From: Microbispora hainanensis
Lineage (GTDB): Bacteria; Actinomycetota; Actinomycetes; Streptosporangiales; Streptosporangiaceae
Direction: 5' to 3'
Assembly (NCBI RefSeq): GCF_036186745.1
Contig: NZ_CP108086.1
Span: 5,642,001 to 5,706,000 of the forward strand
DNA: 64,000 nucleotides
The notes under the pieces were generated by a model. That model was given only the letters and a program-made list of their open reading frames with translations. It was not told the DNA's origin and did no database searches. This document shows positions 1 to 8,497 of this stretch, piece by piece. Each line of letters starts with the position of its first letter. Within the stretch, counting starts at the first letter, position 1. Position numbers and translations under genes: made by a program.

Positions 1-1
1 G

Positions 2-439
2 CAAAGGCTGCACGACGCCTTCAACAGGCACGATCTGGACGAGGTGATCCAGTGTCACAGTCGGGACGCGGTCCTGGTGACCCCGGCGGGCGTCGCGGAG
101 GGACACGAGCAGATCGCCTCTTACTACGAAGATCTGTTCAGGGGCTTCCCCGACATGCGCATTACGGTCTGGCACACCGTCCTGTGCGCCGATCCGGCGG
201 TGACCGAATGGCTGCTCACCGGCACCCACGCCGGGCCCTTCCTGCTGCCCGGGGGCCAGGTGCTGGAACGAACCGGCCGCCATGTCGCCATCCGGGGCAC
301 CAGCACCTGTTCGGTGGGCAACGACAGGATCATCAGTCACCGCATCTACTTCGACCAGCTGGAGCTTTACAGCCAGCTCGGCGGGCGCCTCGTCTTCGAC
401 GAGCGGCCGCCGTCGCGTGAGCGGTGGGCGGAGGGGTGA
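2..439 (+). CDS. SnoaL-like / NTF2-fold protein (5' end outside window)
   Basis: The reading frame is open from base 2 and ends at TGA 437-439, so the true start lies upstream of the window; an internal GTG at 44 is not needed. The visible 145 residues have the pattern of SnoaL-like polyketide-cyclase/NTF2-fold proteins: a helix ending in AFNRHDLDEV, the VTPAG strand, EQIASYYEDLFRGFPD, and a late strand reading RIYFDQLELYSQLG. This fold covers small-molecule cyclases and isomerases as well as proteins with no known reaction, so the substrate is unknown. The next small gene starts 3 bases downstream with its ribosome site inside this gene's end, suggesting cotranscription. Confidence 0.75.
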   Translation, partial: QRLHDAFNRHDLDEVIQCHSRDAVLVTPAGVAEGHEQIASYYEDLFRGFPDMRITVWHTVLCADPAVTEWLLTGTHAGPFLLPGGQVLERTGRHVAIRGTSTCSVGNDRIISHRIYFDQLELYSQLGGRLVFDERPPSRERWAEG

Positions 440-442
440 GCG

Positions 443-640
443 ATGCCGGCAGACGACATGGGCGACACGGTGACGGTCGAGCTGTTCTTCCAGTGCAGGC
501 ACGACGTCGTCAGCGAGGAGATCCGGGTTCCACGGGCCGACTGGGACAAGATGAGCGCGGGCCAGCGCGACGCGTACCTGGCCGACCGCGTCGACGCGCT
601 CGTGTGCGCGAACTCCAGCGCCGGTTGGAGGGAGATCTAG
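443..640 (+). CDS. Small conserved hypothetical protein, 65 aa
   Basis: ATG at 443 is preceded by a GGAGG-type ribosome site (about 430-435) located within the end of the upstream SnoaL-like gene. The product is acidic and compact: a beta strand with VTVELFFQCRH, the segment EEIRVPRADWDKMS, then a helix. The pattern of a strand followed by a W-containing acidic helix recalls small actinobacterial domains of unknown function, but I cannot name a family with certainty. It is probably translated with its neighbour. No catalytic motif is visible. Confidence 0.6.
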   Translation: MPADDMGDTVTVELFFQCRHDVVSEEIRVPRADWDKMSAGQRDAYLADRVDALVCANSSAGWREI

Positions 641-658
641 GAGTGGGGTAGGGCGAGC

Positions 659-2578
659 GTGGGCGGCATGGCGACCAGGACCAGGGACAGGGTCCGTTCC
701 TGGCTCCTGGAGGGGCTTCAGCACGAGGACGTGATGCCCGCCGGGCCCCACGTGATGGAGGCGCCGCACAGGCGGCATGCCTGGTGGCGGGTCATGTGCC
801 TCACCGGTCTCGACTACTTCTCCACCCTCGGCTACCAGCCGGGGATCGCCGCGCTGGCGGTGGGCCTGCTGTCGCCCGTCGCGACGTTGTTCCTCGTCGC
901 GCTGACGCTGTTCGGCGCGCTGCCGGTCTACCGGCGGGTGGCGGTGGAGAGCCCGTACGGCCAGGGCTCGGTCGCCATGCTCGAACGGCTCGCTCCGAGG
1001 TGGTGGGGCAAGCTGTTCGTCCTGGTGCTGCTCGGGTTCGCGGCCACCGATTTCGTGATCACGATGACGCTGTCGGCGGCCGACGCGGCAGCGCACATCC
1101 TGGAGAACCCCTTCGTGCCGCGTGCCCTCCAAGGGCACCAGATGGCCGTGACGCTCGGCCTGCTGGCGCTGCTCGGCGGCGTGTTCCTGATGGGCTTCAG
1201 CGAGGCGATCGGCCTCGCCGTCGTCCTCGTGGGCGTCTACCTGTCGCTCAACGTCGTGGTGGTGACGGCAGCCGTGCTCCATCTCGCCGACCGGCCCGTC
1301 CTGTTCGCCGGCTGGAAGCAGGCTCTGCTGTCCTCGCACGGCGGGCCGGCGTCGATGGTGCTGCTGTCCCTGCTCGTCATGCCCAAGCTCGCCCTCGGCC
1401 TGTCCGGGTTCGAGACCGGGGTGGCCGTCATGCCGCTGATCAAGGGGGATCTGCCGGGACGGATCAGGGGAGCCAAGAGGCTGCTGACGACGGTGGCCCT
1501 GGTCATGAGCGTCTTCCTGATCGCCAGCAGCTTCGTCACGAGCGTGCTGATCCCGTCGCGGGAGTTCCGGGAGGGCGGCAGGGCCGACGGCCGGGCCCTG
1601 GCGTACCTGGCTCACGCCTACCTCGGGAACGGGTTCGGCACGCTGTACGACGTGAGCACGATCGCGATCCTGTGGTTCGCCGGCGCCTCCGCGATGGCGG
1701 GCCTGCTCAACCTCGTTCCCCGCTACCTTCCCCGGTATGGCATGGCCCCGGACTGGACGCGGGCGGTCCGGCCGCTCGTCCTGGTCTTCACGGCGGTCGC
1801 GTTCGCCATCACCGTGATCTTCCAGGCGAGCGTGACGGCGCAGGGCGGGGCGTACGCCACCGGAGTCCTCGTGCTGATCCTCTCGGCGGCCGTCGCGGTC
1901 ACGGTCTCGGCCCACCGGCGCCGCAGGCGCGCGGCGGCGGCGTACGCGGCCATCACCCTCGTCCTGATCTACACGCTGGTGGCGAACGTGATCGAGCGGC
2001 CGGACGGTGTGAAGATCGCGTCGTTCTTCATCGCGGCCATCGTGGTCACCTCGCTGATCTCCCGGGCGACCCGGTCCACCGAGCTGCGGGTCACCCGCGT
2101 GGTCCTCGACCCCCTGGCGGAGCGGTTCCTCCGGGAGGTGCCCGGCAACGAGGTCTACCTGGTCGCCAACGAGCCGCAGCGGCGGGACCGGGCGGAGTAC
2201 GAGGAGAAGCTGCGCGAGCAGTGGCGCAACCACCGGCTGGATCCGGCCACGCCGGTGCTGTTCGTGGAGGCCGCCGTCCCGGACGCGTCGGAGTTCCTGA
2301 CCGAGCTGAGCGTCCGGGGCGAGGAGCGGCACGGGCACCGGATCCTCCGGCTGGAGAGCTCCTCGATCCCGAACGCGCTGGCCGCCCTGCTGCTCTACAT
2401 CCGGAACCGCTTCCTCAAGCTGCCGCACATCTACTTCCACTGGTCCGAGGAGAACCCCGTCGCCGCGATGCTCCGTTATCTGGTGTTCGGTGTGGGCGAC
2501 GTCCCGGCGATGACCCGCGAGATCCTGCGGGAGGCCGAGCCCGATCCCGAACGCCGTCCCCGGGTGCACGTCGGGTAG
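659..2578 (+). CDS. APC-superfamily amino-acid/polyamine-type permease with cytosolic C-terminal domain
   Basis: This 639-residue integral membrane protein has an N-terminal cytosolic stretch (about 1-40), then [20 protein letters not shown] at the first membrane segment, and around 12 hydrophobic segments up to about residue 465. A soluble C-terminal domain of about 170 residues follows (from [11 protein letters not shown] onward). The discontinuous first helix and overall layout fit the APC transporter superfamily; many actinobacteria carry this long form annotated as an amino acid transporter. The soluble tail may be regulatory. The substrate cannot be read from the sequence. GTG at 659 or ATG at 668 could be the start; neither has a strong ribosome site. 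Confidence 0.8.
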   Translation: MGGMATRTRDRVRSWLLEGLQHEDVMPAGPHVMEAPHRRHAWWRVMCLTGLDYFSTLGYQPGIAALAVGLLSPVATLFLVALTLFGALPVYRRVAVESPYGQGSVAMLERLAPRWWGKLFVLVLLGFAATDFVITMTLSAADAAAHILENPFVPRALQGHQMAVTLGLLALLGGVFLMGFSEAIGLAVVLVGVYLSLNVVVVTAAVLHLADRPVLFAGWKQALLSSHGGPASMVLLSLLVMPKLALGLSGFETGVAVMPLIKGDLPGRIRGAKRLLTTVALVMSVFLIASSFVTSVLIPSREFREGGRADGRALAYLAHAYLGNGFGTLYDVSTIAILWFAGASAMAGLLNLVPRYLPRYGMAPDWTRAVRPLVLVFTAVAFAITVIFQASVTAQGGAYATGVLVLILSAAVAVTVSAHRRRRRAAAAYAAITLVLIYTLVANVIERPDGVKIASFFIAAIVVTSLISRATRSTELRVTRVVLDPLAERFLREVPGNEVYLVANEPQRRDRAEYEEKLREQWRNHRLDPATPVLFVEAAVPDASEFLTELSVRGEERHGHRILRLESSSIPNALAALLLYIRNRFLKLPHIYFHWSEENPVAAMLRYLVFGVGDVPAMTREILREAEPDPERRPRVHVG

Positions 2579-2820
2579 GCCGACTGGCCTGCGCGTTTGC
2601 GCCACTCGGACGGGGGTATCGGCTGCCCGATGTCGTCGTCCGCGGGCTCTGTCTCCGGCCCGGCACCCATCCGGCAGGTCGCCGAGCACGAGTCCCGCGA
2701 GCCGGCGAGGCGGGAGGGCCGGAGCCACCCGCCCGCCGAGGTCCGGGAGACCTGCCCGGTGGCGGTCCGAGACCGGGACGGCAGGGTTCCAGCAGGTTCG
2801 CCGTTCGGGGGAGGGATCGT

Positions 2821-4989
2821 ATGGCGGACGCATGGACGTTCGAGGGTCAGCCGGCCGCCCTGGGCGCCGGCACCGTGACGCTTGTCGAGGGGAGCTCGTT
2901 CTGCGTCTCCTCCTGGAACGGCGACATCCGGCCCGGCGGGCCGCAGGGCGTCTACCACGCCGACACCCGGCTGCTGTCCCGGTGGGAGCTGCGGGTGGAC
3001 GACGCGCCGATCGAGCCGCTCCAGGTGCTGGCGGGCGCGCCGTACCACGCCACGTTCCTCGGCCGGACGCAGCCGAGGCCGGGGCGTGCGGAGAGCACCC
3101 TGATGGTGGTGCGGGACCGGTACGTCGGGGGCGGCCTGCGGGAGGACCTGCTGCTGCGCAACCTCTCCGACGAGCCGGCCGGCTGCGTGGTGAACGTCCA
3201 CATCGGCTCCGACGTCGCCGACCTGTTCGAGGTGAAGATCAACCGGGTTCGGCACGTCCCCGACGTCGAGCTGGTGCCCGAGGGGGCGAGCCTGCGGGTC
3301 TACTCGCCGAGCCGCGCACGCGGCGCCGTGATCAGGGCCGCCGACGCGCTGGCCGTTCCCGGGCTGCTCGGCTTCCGCGTGGCCGTACCGGCCCGGGGGG
3401 AGTGGAGGGCGTCCCTCCAGGTGAATCCGATCATCGACGGCGAGGAGTCGCAGGCGTGGTTCTCCACGCGTCACCCCGTCGAGCACGCCAGGCCCGCCGT
3501 GCGCCTGGCGGCCTGGCAGCGGCACGGCCCGTGCGTGGTCACCGACCATCCGGTGCTGGCCATGACGCTCCGGCGGTCGAAGGAGGACCTGGGGTCGCTG
3601 CGGCTGTACGAGCCCGGGTCCCCGGACGAGCCGCCCACGATAGCCGCCGGCGCGCCGTGGTTCATGACGCTGTTCGGCCGCGACTCGCTGCTGACCTCGT
3701 GGATGGCGCTGCCGCTCGACCAGTCGCCGGCGCTCGGCACGCTGCGCCGCCTGGCCCGGCTCCAGGGCACGAAGATCGATCCGCTGTCGGAGGAGGAGCC
3801 CGGGAAGATCCCGCACGAGCTGCGGTTCGGCGCGCGGCAGGGCGTCTCCCCCCACGGCGCCGCCTGCTACTACGGCTCGGTCGACGCCACCCCGCTGTAC
3901 GTCGTGCTCCTCGGCGAGCTGCACCGCTGGGGCATCCATCGCGAGGCCGTCGAGGAGCTCGTGCCGCACGCCGACGCGGCGCTGTCGTGGATCGAGGAGT
4001 ACGGCGAGCGCGCGGGCCCGATCGAGGGGTTGCTCTGGTATCGCCGCAAGACCGACAAGGGCCTGGTCAACCAGGGCTGGAAGGACTCCTTCGACGGGGT
4101 GAACTTCGCCGACGGCACCCTGGCCCGCGCGCCCATCGCCCTGGCGGAGGCACAGGGCTACGCCTACGCCGCCTACGTCACGCGCAGCCACTTCGCGCAC
4201 GAGGCGGGCGACCACGAGACCGAGCGCCGCTACCTCGACAAGGCGTCCTCCCTCCGCCGTATGTTCAACGAGCTCTTCTGGCTTCCCGAGCGGGGCTGTT
4301 ACGCGATCGGGCTGGACCGCGAGGGCAGGCCCATCGACAGCGTGGCCTCCAACATGGGCCACTGCCTGTGGACCGGCATCGTGGACGAGGACAAGGCGGA
4401 GTACGTCGCCTGGCACCTGCTGTCGGAGGAGATGTTCACCGGGTTCGGCGTCCGCACGCTCGCGTCGTCGATGGGCGCCTACAACCCGATGAGCTACCAC
4501 AACGGATCGGTGTGGCCGCACGACAACGCCCTGATCGTGTCGGGCCTGATGCGTTACGGGTTCGTCGCCGAGGCGCAGCGGGTGGCCATGGGCCTGCTGG
4601 ACGCTGCGGAGGCGTTCGGCGGGCGGCTCCCCGAGCTCTTCTGCGGGTTCGGCAGGAAGGAGTTCCCCGTCCCGGTGCCCTATCCCACGTCGTGCTCCCC
4701 CCAGGCGTGGGCGGCGGCGAGCCCCGTCCAGATCATGCGCGCGCTGCTGCGCTTCGACCCCTGGATCCCGCACGGCCGGCTGTGGGTGGCCCCGGTGCTG
4801 CCGGAGAAGTTCGGCGAGCTGAGGATCACCGGGCTTCCGCTCGCCGGTGGACGGGTCAACCTCGTGGTGTGGAGCAGTGGCGAGACCAAGGTGAGCGGAC
4901 TGCCCCCCGAGATCGAGGTGCGCTGCGAGCCCCGCCCATCGGACGGCACGCTCGCCGACCACCACGACCGGTTCACGGGCGAGCCGTGA
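2821..4989 (+). CDS. Glycogen-debranching-type amylo-alpha-1,6-glucosidase
   Basis: The product is 722 residues. The N-terminal third (starting VEGSSFCVSSWNGDI and including GVYHADTRLLSRWEL) matches the GDE_N_bis type domain. The rest matches the alpha/alpha-barrel debranching domain, with APWFMTLFGRDSLLTSWM, YYGSVDATPLYV, NQGWKDSFDGV and YHNGSVWPHDNALI motifs. Acidic residues in GRDS, KDSFD and the WPHDN segment are the likely catalytic and substrate-binding positions. The family hydrolyses alpha-1,6 branch points in glycogen or related glucans; it acts in the cytosol, as no signal peptide is seen. ATG 2821 follows a GGGGGAGGGATCGT ribosome-type sequence. The next gene overlaps its stop by 4 bases (GTGA), so the two are coupled. 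Confidence 0.88.
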   Translation: MADAWTFEGQPAALGAGTVTLVEGSSFCVSSWNGDIRPGGPQGVYHADTRLLSRWELRVDDAPIEPLQVLAGAPYHATFLGRTQPRPGRAESTLMVVRDRYVGGGLREDLLLRNLSDEPAGCVVNVHIGSDVADLFEVKINRVRHVPDVELVPEGASLRVYSPSRARGAVIRAADALAVPGLLGFRVAVPARGEWRASLQVNPIIDGEESQAWFSTRHPVEHARPAVRLAAWQRHGPCVVTDHPVLAMTLRRSKEDLGSLRLYEPGSPDEPPTIAAGAPWFMTLFGRDSLLTSWMALPLDQSPALGTLRRLARLQGTKIDPLSEEEPGKIPHELRFGARQGVSPHGAACYYGSVDATPLYVVLLGELHRWGIHREAVEELVPHADAALSWIEEYGERAGPIEGLLWYRRKTDKGLVNQGWKDSFDGVNFADGTLARAPIALAEAQGYAYAAYVTRSHFAHEAGDHETERRYLDKASSLRRMFNELFWLPERGCYAIGLDREGRPIDSVASNMGHCLWTGIVDEDKAEYVAWHLLSEEMFTGFGVRTLASSMGAYNPMSYHNGSVWPHDNALIVSGLMRYGFVAEAQRVAMGLLDAAEAFGGRLPELFCGFGRKEFPVPVPYPTSCSPQAWAAASPVQIMRALLRFDPWIPHGRLWVAPVLPEKFGELRITGLPLAGGRVNLVVWSSGETKVSGLPPEIEVRCEPRPSDGTLADHHDRFTGEP

Positions 4990-5504
4990 ACGACGGCTCG
5001 CCCGCGCGGGACCAGCGGTACGGGGACCACCCCCTGGTCATCCGGGGTGCGCGCACGAAGCTGGACGTGCGGCTGCTGAAGGCGCTGGCCGCGGCCGAAC
5101 GCGTGATCCTCTATGTGGTGTCGGCGGCGTTGCTGGCGATCGCGGGCGGCATAGTGATCATGTTGTTCGTCATGGTGGTGAGCGGCGGCGAGAGGTGGAC
5201 GGAGAAGGTCGTCGTCGTCATCGAGGATCTCCTCCTCGTGCTCATCGTCCTGGAGATCTTCGCCACCGTCCTGACCCACCTGGAGGGCGGCCGGCTGCGG
5301 CTCGAGCCGTTCATCATCGTCGGCATCATCGCCGTCGTACGGCACATCATGTCGGTGGTCGTGCGGCTCACCGTGTCGATGACGGCGGCCGAGAGCCGGG
5401 AGCAGTTCACCGAGATGGCGGTCTACGCGGGGGTGGCCTTCCTGCTCACCGCCGCACTGGCACTGGCGCGGTGGTCACAGTCGAGAATCCAGCGGCGGCC
5501 CTGA
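4986..5504 (+). CDS. PsiE-family membrane protein
   Basis: The GTG start at 4986 overlaps the stop of the debranching enzyme gene. The 172-residue product has four hydrophobic segments (ILYVVSAALLAIAGG, VVVVIEDLLLVLIVLEIFATVL, IIVGIIAVVRHIMSVVV, and a C-terminal one) in the layout of the phosphate-starvation-inducible PsiE family, with the conserved IEDLLLVLIVLEI helix. The biochemical role of the family is unknown. It converges with the DUF4396 gene (gap 54 bases). No phosphate-box-like sequence was noticed, so the family name should not be read as evidence of Pho control here. Confidence 0.75.
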   Translation: MNDGSPARDQRYGDHPLVIRGARTKLDVRLLKALAAAERVILYVVSAALLAIAGGIVIMLFVMVVSGGERWTEKVVVVIEDLLLVLIVLEIFATVLTHLEGGRLRLEPFIIVGIIAVVRHIMSVVVRLTVSMTAAESREQFTEMAVYAGVAFLLTAALALARWSQSRIQRRP

Positions 5505-5558
5505 CCCGCGCCCGGTCGCCGAGCGGCCGGCTTGCCGAGAGGATCTGCTGGCCGCGGC

Positions 5559-6095
5559 TCAGTGATGGTAGGCGTGGACGACGGCGTGTCCCTTGCCCCT
5601 GCCGATTATCCACTTGTTGATCGGCGTGGTGACCAGGAAGGCGACGAGCAGGGAGAGCGCCAGGCTGCCCCAGAACAGCGCGGACGTCAAAGTGGCGGCC
5701 ATGGCGCCCGGGATGGCGATCATGACGCCGTTGTCCACGATCTCCATGACGATGATGGAGACGGTATCGGCCGCCAGCGCCAGCTTGATCGCGCTGCCCC
5801 AGCCCACTCCGGCCTTACGGAGGGGCAGCAGGGTCAGCAGATAGCCGAAGAAGAAGGCGAGCACGACGGCCACGGCGACGGACGGGCCGGTGGTCCGGCC
5901 GAGCGCGGTGGAAATCACCAAGCCGAGCACTTCGCCGATGGCGCACCCGGTCAGGCAGTGCAGCGTCGCGGACGCGGCCGTCCGCCAGGATGCCTTCGTT
6001 CCGGCGCCGTGATGTGAACGGGCCGCATGGTCCATGGTCGGCGGGTGCTCCCCGTGCTCATGCTCCATCTGGTTGTGGTGGTGGTGCTCGCTCAT
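5559..6095 (-). CDS. DUF4396 membrane protein with His-rich N terminus
   Basis: The 178-residue protein begins with MSEHHHHNQMEHEHGEH and continues with more His and Met before the first membrane segment, an arrangement typical of metal-handling proteins. The membrane part (LHCLTGCAIGEVLGLVISTAL, then three to four further helices, including MEIVDNGVMIAIPGAM) matches the DUF4396 family, which has no assigned biochemistry. Start ATG 6095 has GGAG just upstream. A CsoR-like palindrome lies 49-65 bases upstream (6144-6160), which predicts induction by Cu(I) or by persulfide/sulfite, depending on which CsoR-family repressor is used. No csoR gene is in the window. Copper handling is inference. Confidence 0.8.
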   Translation of the reverse strand: MSEHHHHNQMEHEHGEHPPTMDHAARSHHGAGTKASWRTAASATLHCLTGCAIGEVLGLVISTALGRTTGPSVAVAVVLAFFFGYLLTLLPLRKAGVGWGSAIKLALAADTVSIIVMEIVDNGVMIAIPGAMAATLTSALFWGSLALSLLVAFLVTTPINKWIIGRGKGHAVVHAYHH

Positions 6096-6143
6096 GACGG
6101 CTCCGACACATGTAGGTGGACCTCGTTTGCTCGTCCGAAACTA

Positions 6144-6160
6144 ATACCCCCTAGGGGTAT
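6144..6160 (-). promoter_or_regulatory. CsoR-family operator-like palindrome
   Basis: The 17-base sequence ATACCCCCTAGGGGTAT is a near-perfect inverted repeat of ATACCCC around a TAG/CTA centre. It matches the ATACCCC...GGGGTAT type of operator known for CsoR/RcnR-family repressors. It sits 49-65 bases upstream of the DUF4396 start, where a promoter is expected, and its TATTAG end (minus strand) could be part of the -10 box. Confidence 0.7.
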
Positions 6161-6278
6161 CTCGCGAGTGCGGTGCCGAGCGGGCGATGTCCGCCGAAGC
6201 GGGCCCGGCCGCCTTCGACGAAACCGGCATGCGCGACCATGAGAACGGTTGCGAACGCCGCGGCGCCGTGGTGTGCCG

Positions 6279-6328
6279 GGCGGTGGGGCTGAGGTTGTGT
6301 TCAGGCGGTGGGGCTGAGGTTGCGTTCG
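6279..6328. repeat. 25-bp tandem duplication over the 3' end of the NmrA-like gene
   Basis: Bases 6279-6303 and 6304-6328 are the same 25-base unit with two mismatches (GGCGGTGGGGCTGAGGTTG core). The right copy encodes the last residues of the NmrA-like protein (NLSPTA); the left copy carries the stop codon and lies mostly beyond the gene. It looks like a replication-slippage duplication. Confidence 0.9.
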
Positions 6329-7224
6329 GCCCACTCCTGGAAGCTCGTCACGGGAAGGCCCAGATCGCGGGCGAATTCCGGCCGGGCGGGCTGGGGCCGG
6401 ACGTTCATGTACGCGTGTGCGATCCCCATGTCCGGCATCCCTGCGGCCTTGGCCTGCTCGAGCGTCATGTCGGGCGCCTCCAGCGGGACGCCCAGCGCGC
6501 GCGACAGGACTGCGGCGATCTCCTTCATGGACAGGAAGTCGCCGGCCAGCTCCAGCTCGACCTCGTGGAAGCGGTCGGGGTCGGTGATGGCGGCCGCGGC
6601 CGCGACGCCGACGTCCTCGGTGTCGATGAGCGGGACGCGGGTGTCCGGCTTGATCAGGCTGGCCAGGCCGCCCTCGATGCCGCGCGGGAACAGAAAGCGC
6701 ATGGACGGCAGGAAGTTGATCATGAAGAAGGACGGCTTGAGCAGCGTCCAGCGGGGGAAGCCGGCTGTGCGGAGCCGGTCCTGGATGGCGGTCTTGGCGG
6801 TGAGCGGAGGCTCCAGGGCGCTCCAGCGACCTTCGTTCCAGCCGGGGATCTCCTCCTGCCGGCCCGCGCCGCTGACCGAGGTGTGCACGAACTGCGGGAC
6901 GCCGGCCGCCCTGGCGGCCTCGATGAGGTTGACGCCCATTCTCACCTCGGCGTCGAAGTCGAAGCCGGTCCCGGTGAAGGGCGCCATCTGCACGGAGAAG
7001 ACGGCGCGGGCGCCCTCGGCGGCGCGGTCCAGGGAGCCGCGGTCGAGCAGGTCGCCGGTGACCAGTTCGGCGCCGGCCGCCTGGATGGCTCTGGCGGGTT
7101 CGGAGTCAGGGTTGCGGACGAGGGCGCGGACGGGGACCCCGGCGGCGAGCAGGGCGCGGGCGGTGGCGCCGCCCTGCCTGCCGGTGACGCCGGTGACCAG
7201 GACGGGTGCGGTGGATGTGGGCAT
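6301..7224 (-). CDS. NmrA-family NAD(P)-binding oxidoreductase-like protein
   Basis: The 307-residue protein opens with a Rossmann strand and the glycine motif TGVTGRQGG (residues 11-19), followed by VRALVRNPDS and LVTGDLLDR, as in atypical short-chain dehydrogenases of the NmrA group. HTSVSGAG occupies the usual catalytic-serine strand, but no YxxxK pair is evident, so it may be a redox sensor or a quinone/NADPH-dependent reductase rather than a classical SDR. It is divergent from a TetR gene with operator-like repeats between them, a common arrangement for a TetR-controlled stress or detoxification gene. Start ATG 7224 is preceded by AGAGGAGAG. Confidence 0.82.
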   Translation of the reverse strand: MPTSTAPVLVTGVTGRQGGATARALLAAGVPVRALVRNPDSEPARAIQAAGAELVTGDLLDRGSLDRAAEGARAVFSVQMAPFTGTGFDFDAEVRMGVNLIEAARAAGVPQFVHTSVSGAGRQEEIPGWNEGRWSALEPPLTAKTAIQDRLRTAGFPRWTLLKPSFFMINFLPSMRFLFPRGIEGGLASLIKPDTRVPLIDTEDVGVAAAAAITDPDRFHEVELELAGDFLSMKEIAAVLSRALGVPLEAPDMTLEQAKAAGMPDMGIAHAYMNVRPQPARPEFARDLGLPVTSFQEWAERNLSPTA

Positions 7225-7245
7225 GACTCTCCTCTGCCGAACGAA

Positions 7246-7333
7246 AACGGCGGGGTCCGCCGCTTATCTTCGCGGTACGATATGGCGGCCCCCGCCGTTT
7301 AGCAAGCCGAAGCGGCGGGGTCCGCCACTTATC
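7246..7333. promoter_or_regulatory. Triple operator-like repeat in the NmrA/TetR intergenic region
   Basis: Two 23-base direct copies (7246-7268 and 7311-7333) share the core GGCGGGGTCCGCC.CTTATC with two mismatches. A third, inverted copy lies between them at 7284-7300 (GGCGGCCCCCGCCGTTT). The copies span the whole gap between the divergent NmrA and TetR genes, so they are likely binding sites for the TetR protein and would control both genes. Each core GGCGGGGTCCGCC is itself nearly palindromic. Confidence 0.65.
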
Positions 7334-7350
7334 GATGGGGTGATGACGCC

Positions 7351-7914
7351 ATGCCCGAGCGCCAGCGCGCGGACGCCCGGCGCAACTACGCGCGCATCCT
7401 CGCCGTGGCCGAGCAGGAGGTCGCCGCCCATGGCGCGAACGCCTCGCTGGAGCAGATCGCCCGCGTCGCCGGGGTCGGCTCGGCCACCGTGCGCCGCCAC
7501 TTCCCGACCCGCCGCGCCCTGCTGGAGGCGGTCTCCCACCAGCGCGTCGACGCCCTGTGCGAGCGCGCCGGCGAGCTGGCCGGCACGGACGACGGCCGCG
7601 CCGCCCTGCTGGAGTGGCTGGGCGACCTGCTGGCCTACTGCGTGAGCGTCCGCGGGCTCGCCGACGTCCTCACCTACGACGCCGAGGCCGAGGCGGCGCA
7701 CCAGAACGCCTGCTCGGCCCGCATGGAGGAGGCAGGCGAGCCGCTGCTGCGCCGGGCGGTCCGAGACGGAGCGGTGTCCGGCGAGGTCACCGTCGCCGAC
7801 CTGGTCACGCTGGTGGTCGGCATCGCGCTGGCCACCGAGCACCACCCCGATCCCAGGGCGGCGGCCGAGCGCCTGTTCACGCTGGCCGTGGCAGGCCTGA
7901 GCCCGCAGCGCTGA
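7351..7914 (+). CDS. TetR-family transcriptional regulator
   Basis: 187 residues. The N-terminal helix-turn-helix (about 11-57) reads RNYARILAVAEQEVAAHG, SLEQIARVAGVGSATVRRHF and RRALLEAV, the standard TetR layout. The C-terminal ligand-binding region is helical and unremarkable (LLEWLGDLLAYCVSVRG, with a late LVTLVVGIALATEHH helix). It is transcribed away from the NmrA-like gene across the triple repeat, so it most likely represses that gene and itself. The ligand cannot be inferred. Confidence 0.88.
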   Translation: MPERQRADARRNYARILAVAEQEVAAHGANASLEQIARVAGVGSATVRRHFPTRRALLEAVSHQRVDALCERAGELAGTDDGRAALLEWLGDLLAYCVSVRGLADVLTYDAEAEAAHQNACSARMEEAGEPLLRRAVRDGAVSGEVTVADLVTLVVGIALATEHHPDPRAAAERLFTLAVAGLSPQR

Positions 7915-7924
7915 CATCGCGGAA

Positions 7925-8163
7925 CTGACATCCGGAGCGGCGCCGGCGCTCGGGACGTTCCGCGAGTTCGTACGGATCCTGGCCGAGGCCGGCGAGGACG
8001 CCGACGTGCACGACGCGTGGGTGACCCGCATGCTGATGATCACGGGGCGTACGGAGAGGCCCCGGTCTTCGCGGGCGCGGCGGACTTCGCTCTGGAGCTG
8101 CTGGAGAGCCGGACGCTCGACGGCCGCATCCAGGAGCTCGTCTACCGCCCCACGCTGCACTGA
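7925..8163 (+). pseudogene. Frameshifted gene remnant, family not recognised
   Basis: Just after the TetR stop there is coding-like sequence in two frames. The first frame gives LGTFREFVRILAEAGEDAD and ends around VTRMLMITG near 8045. The frame then has to change by one base to give GEAPVFAGAADFALELLESR and a final ELVYRPTLH before TGA 8161-8163. No start codon or ribosome site precedes it. It looks like the decayed C-terminal part of a larger protein. I do not recognise the family. Confidence 0.5.
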
Positions 8164-8172
8164 CGGGCGGGC

Positions 8173-8420
8173 TCAGACCAGGCTCTCGCCGCCGTCGACG
8201 GTGATGATCTGGCCGGTGACGTAGTTGTCGGCCATGCAGAACAGCGCCGCGGCGGCGCGGCCTCCTCGGCGGTGCCGACGCGGCCGAGCGGGGTGCCGGC
8301 GCCGCCGGTTTCCTCCGCGGCACCGGCGTGACTGCGCCCGGCGTGGTTCACGCGGATGCCGATAGGACCATGTCGGCCGATGACGTCGGCCACTGCCTCG
8401 TCATGGCTCGGGCCTGGGGG
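8173..8420 (-). pseudogene. Short-chain dehydrogenase remnant with internal deletion and frameshift
   Basis: Read on the minus strand, the sequence encodes VADVIGRHGPIGIRVNHAG, which is the middle of an SDR (usually D-VNNAG). It is joined almost directly to GTPLGRVGTAEEA, the conserved segment normally more than 100 residues later. After that a frame change is needed to read LFCMADNYVTGQIITVDGG and ESLV before the stop at 8173-8175. The catalytic Ser-Tyr-Lys segment is therefore missing. It lies downstream of, and in the same direction as, the alpha/beta hydrolase gene and may once have belonged to that operon. Confidence 0.75.
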
Positions 8421-8497
8421 AGGGCATCGCTTCCGCGCGGAACACGCCTGCTGCATGCCGGTCCGCTTGAGCACGGGCTGCGGGCCCGGCGCAGCGA

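Noticed and set aside
784-2820. Upstream extension of the debranching-enzyme frame through the permease gene
   Set aside because: The extension is the out-of-frame shadow of the permease; the domain begins right after ATG 2821.
2476-4965. 829-codon minus-strand open frame opposite the debranching enzyme
   Set aside because: It is rich in Arg, Gly, His and Pro with no domain, as expected from the complement of a high-GC gene; the plus-strand frame has clear enzyme motifs.
4986-5504. Pho regulon control of the PsiE-like gene
   Set aside because: No direct-repeat PHO box was seen and the gene is translationally coupled to the debranching enzyme.
6308-7645. 445-codon plus-strand frame opposite the NmrA-like gene
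   Set aside because: Low-complexity Arg/Ser/Pro composition and overlap with two well-supported genes.
8173-8420. Functional short-chain dehydrogenase
   Set aside because: The catalytic Ser-Tyr-Lys segment is deleted and the C-terminal part is in another frame.
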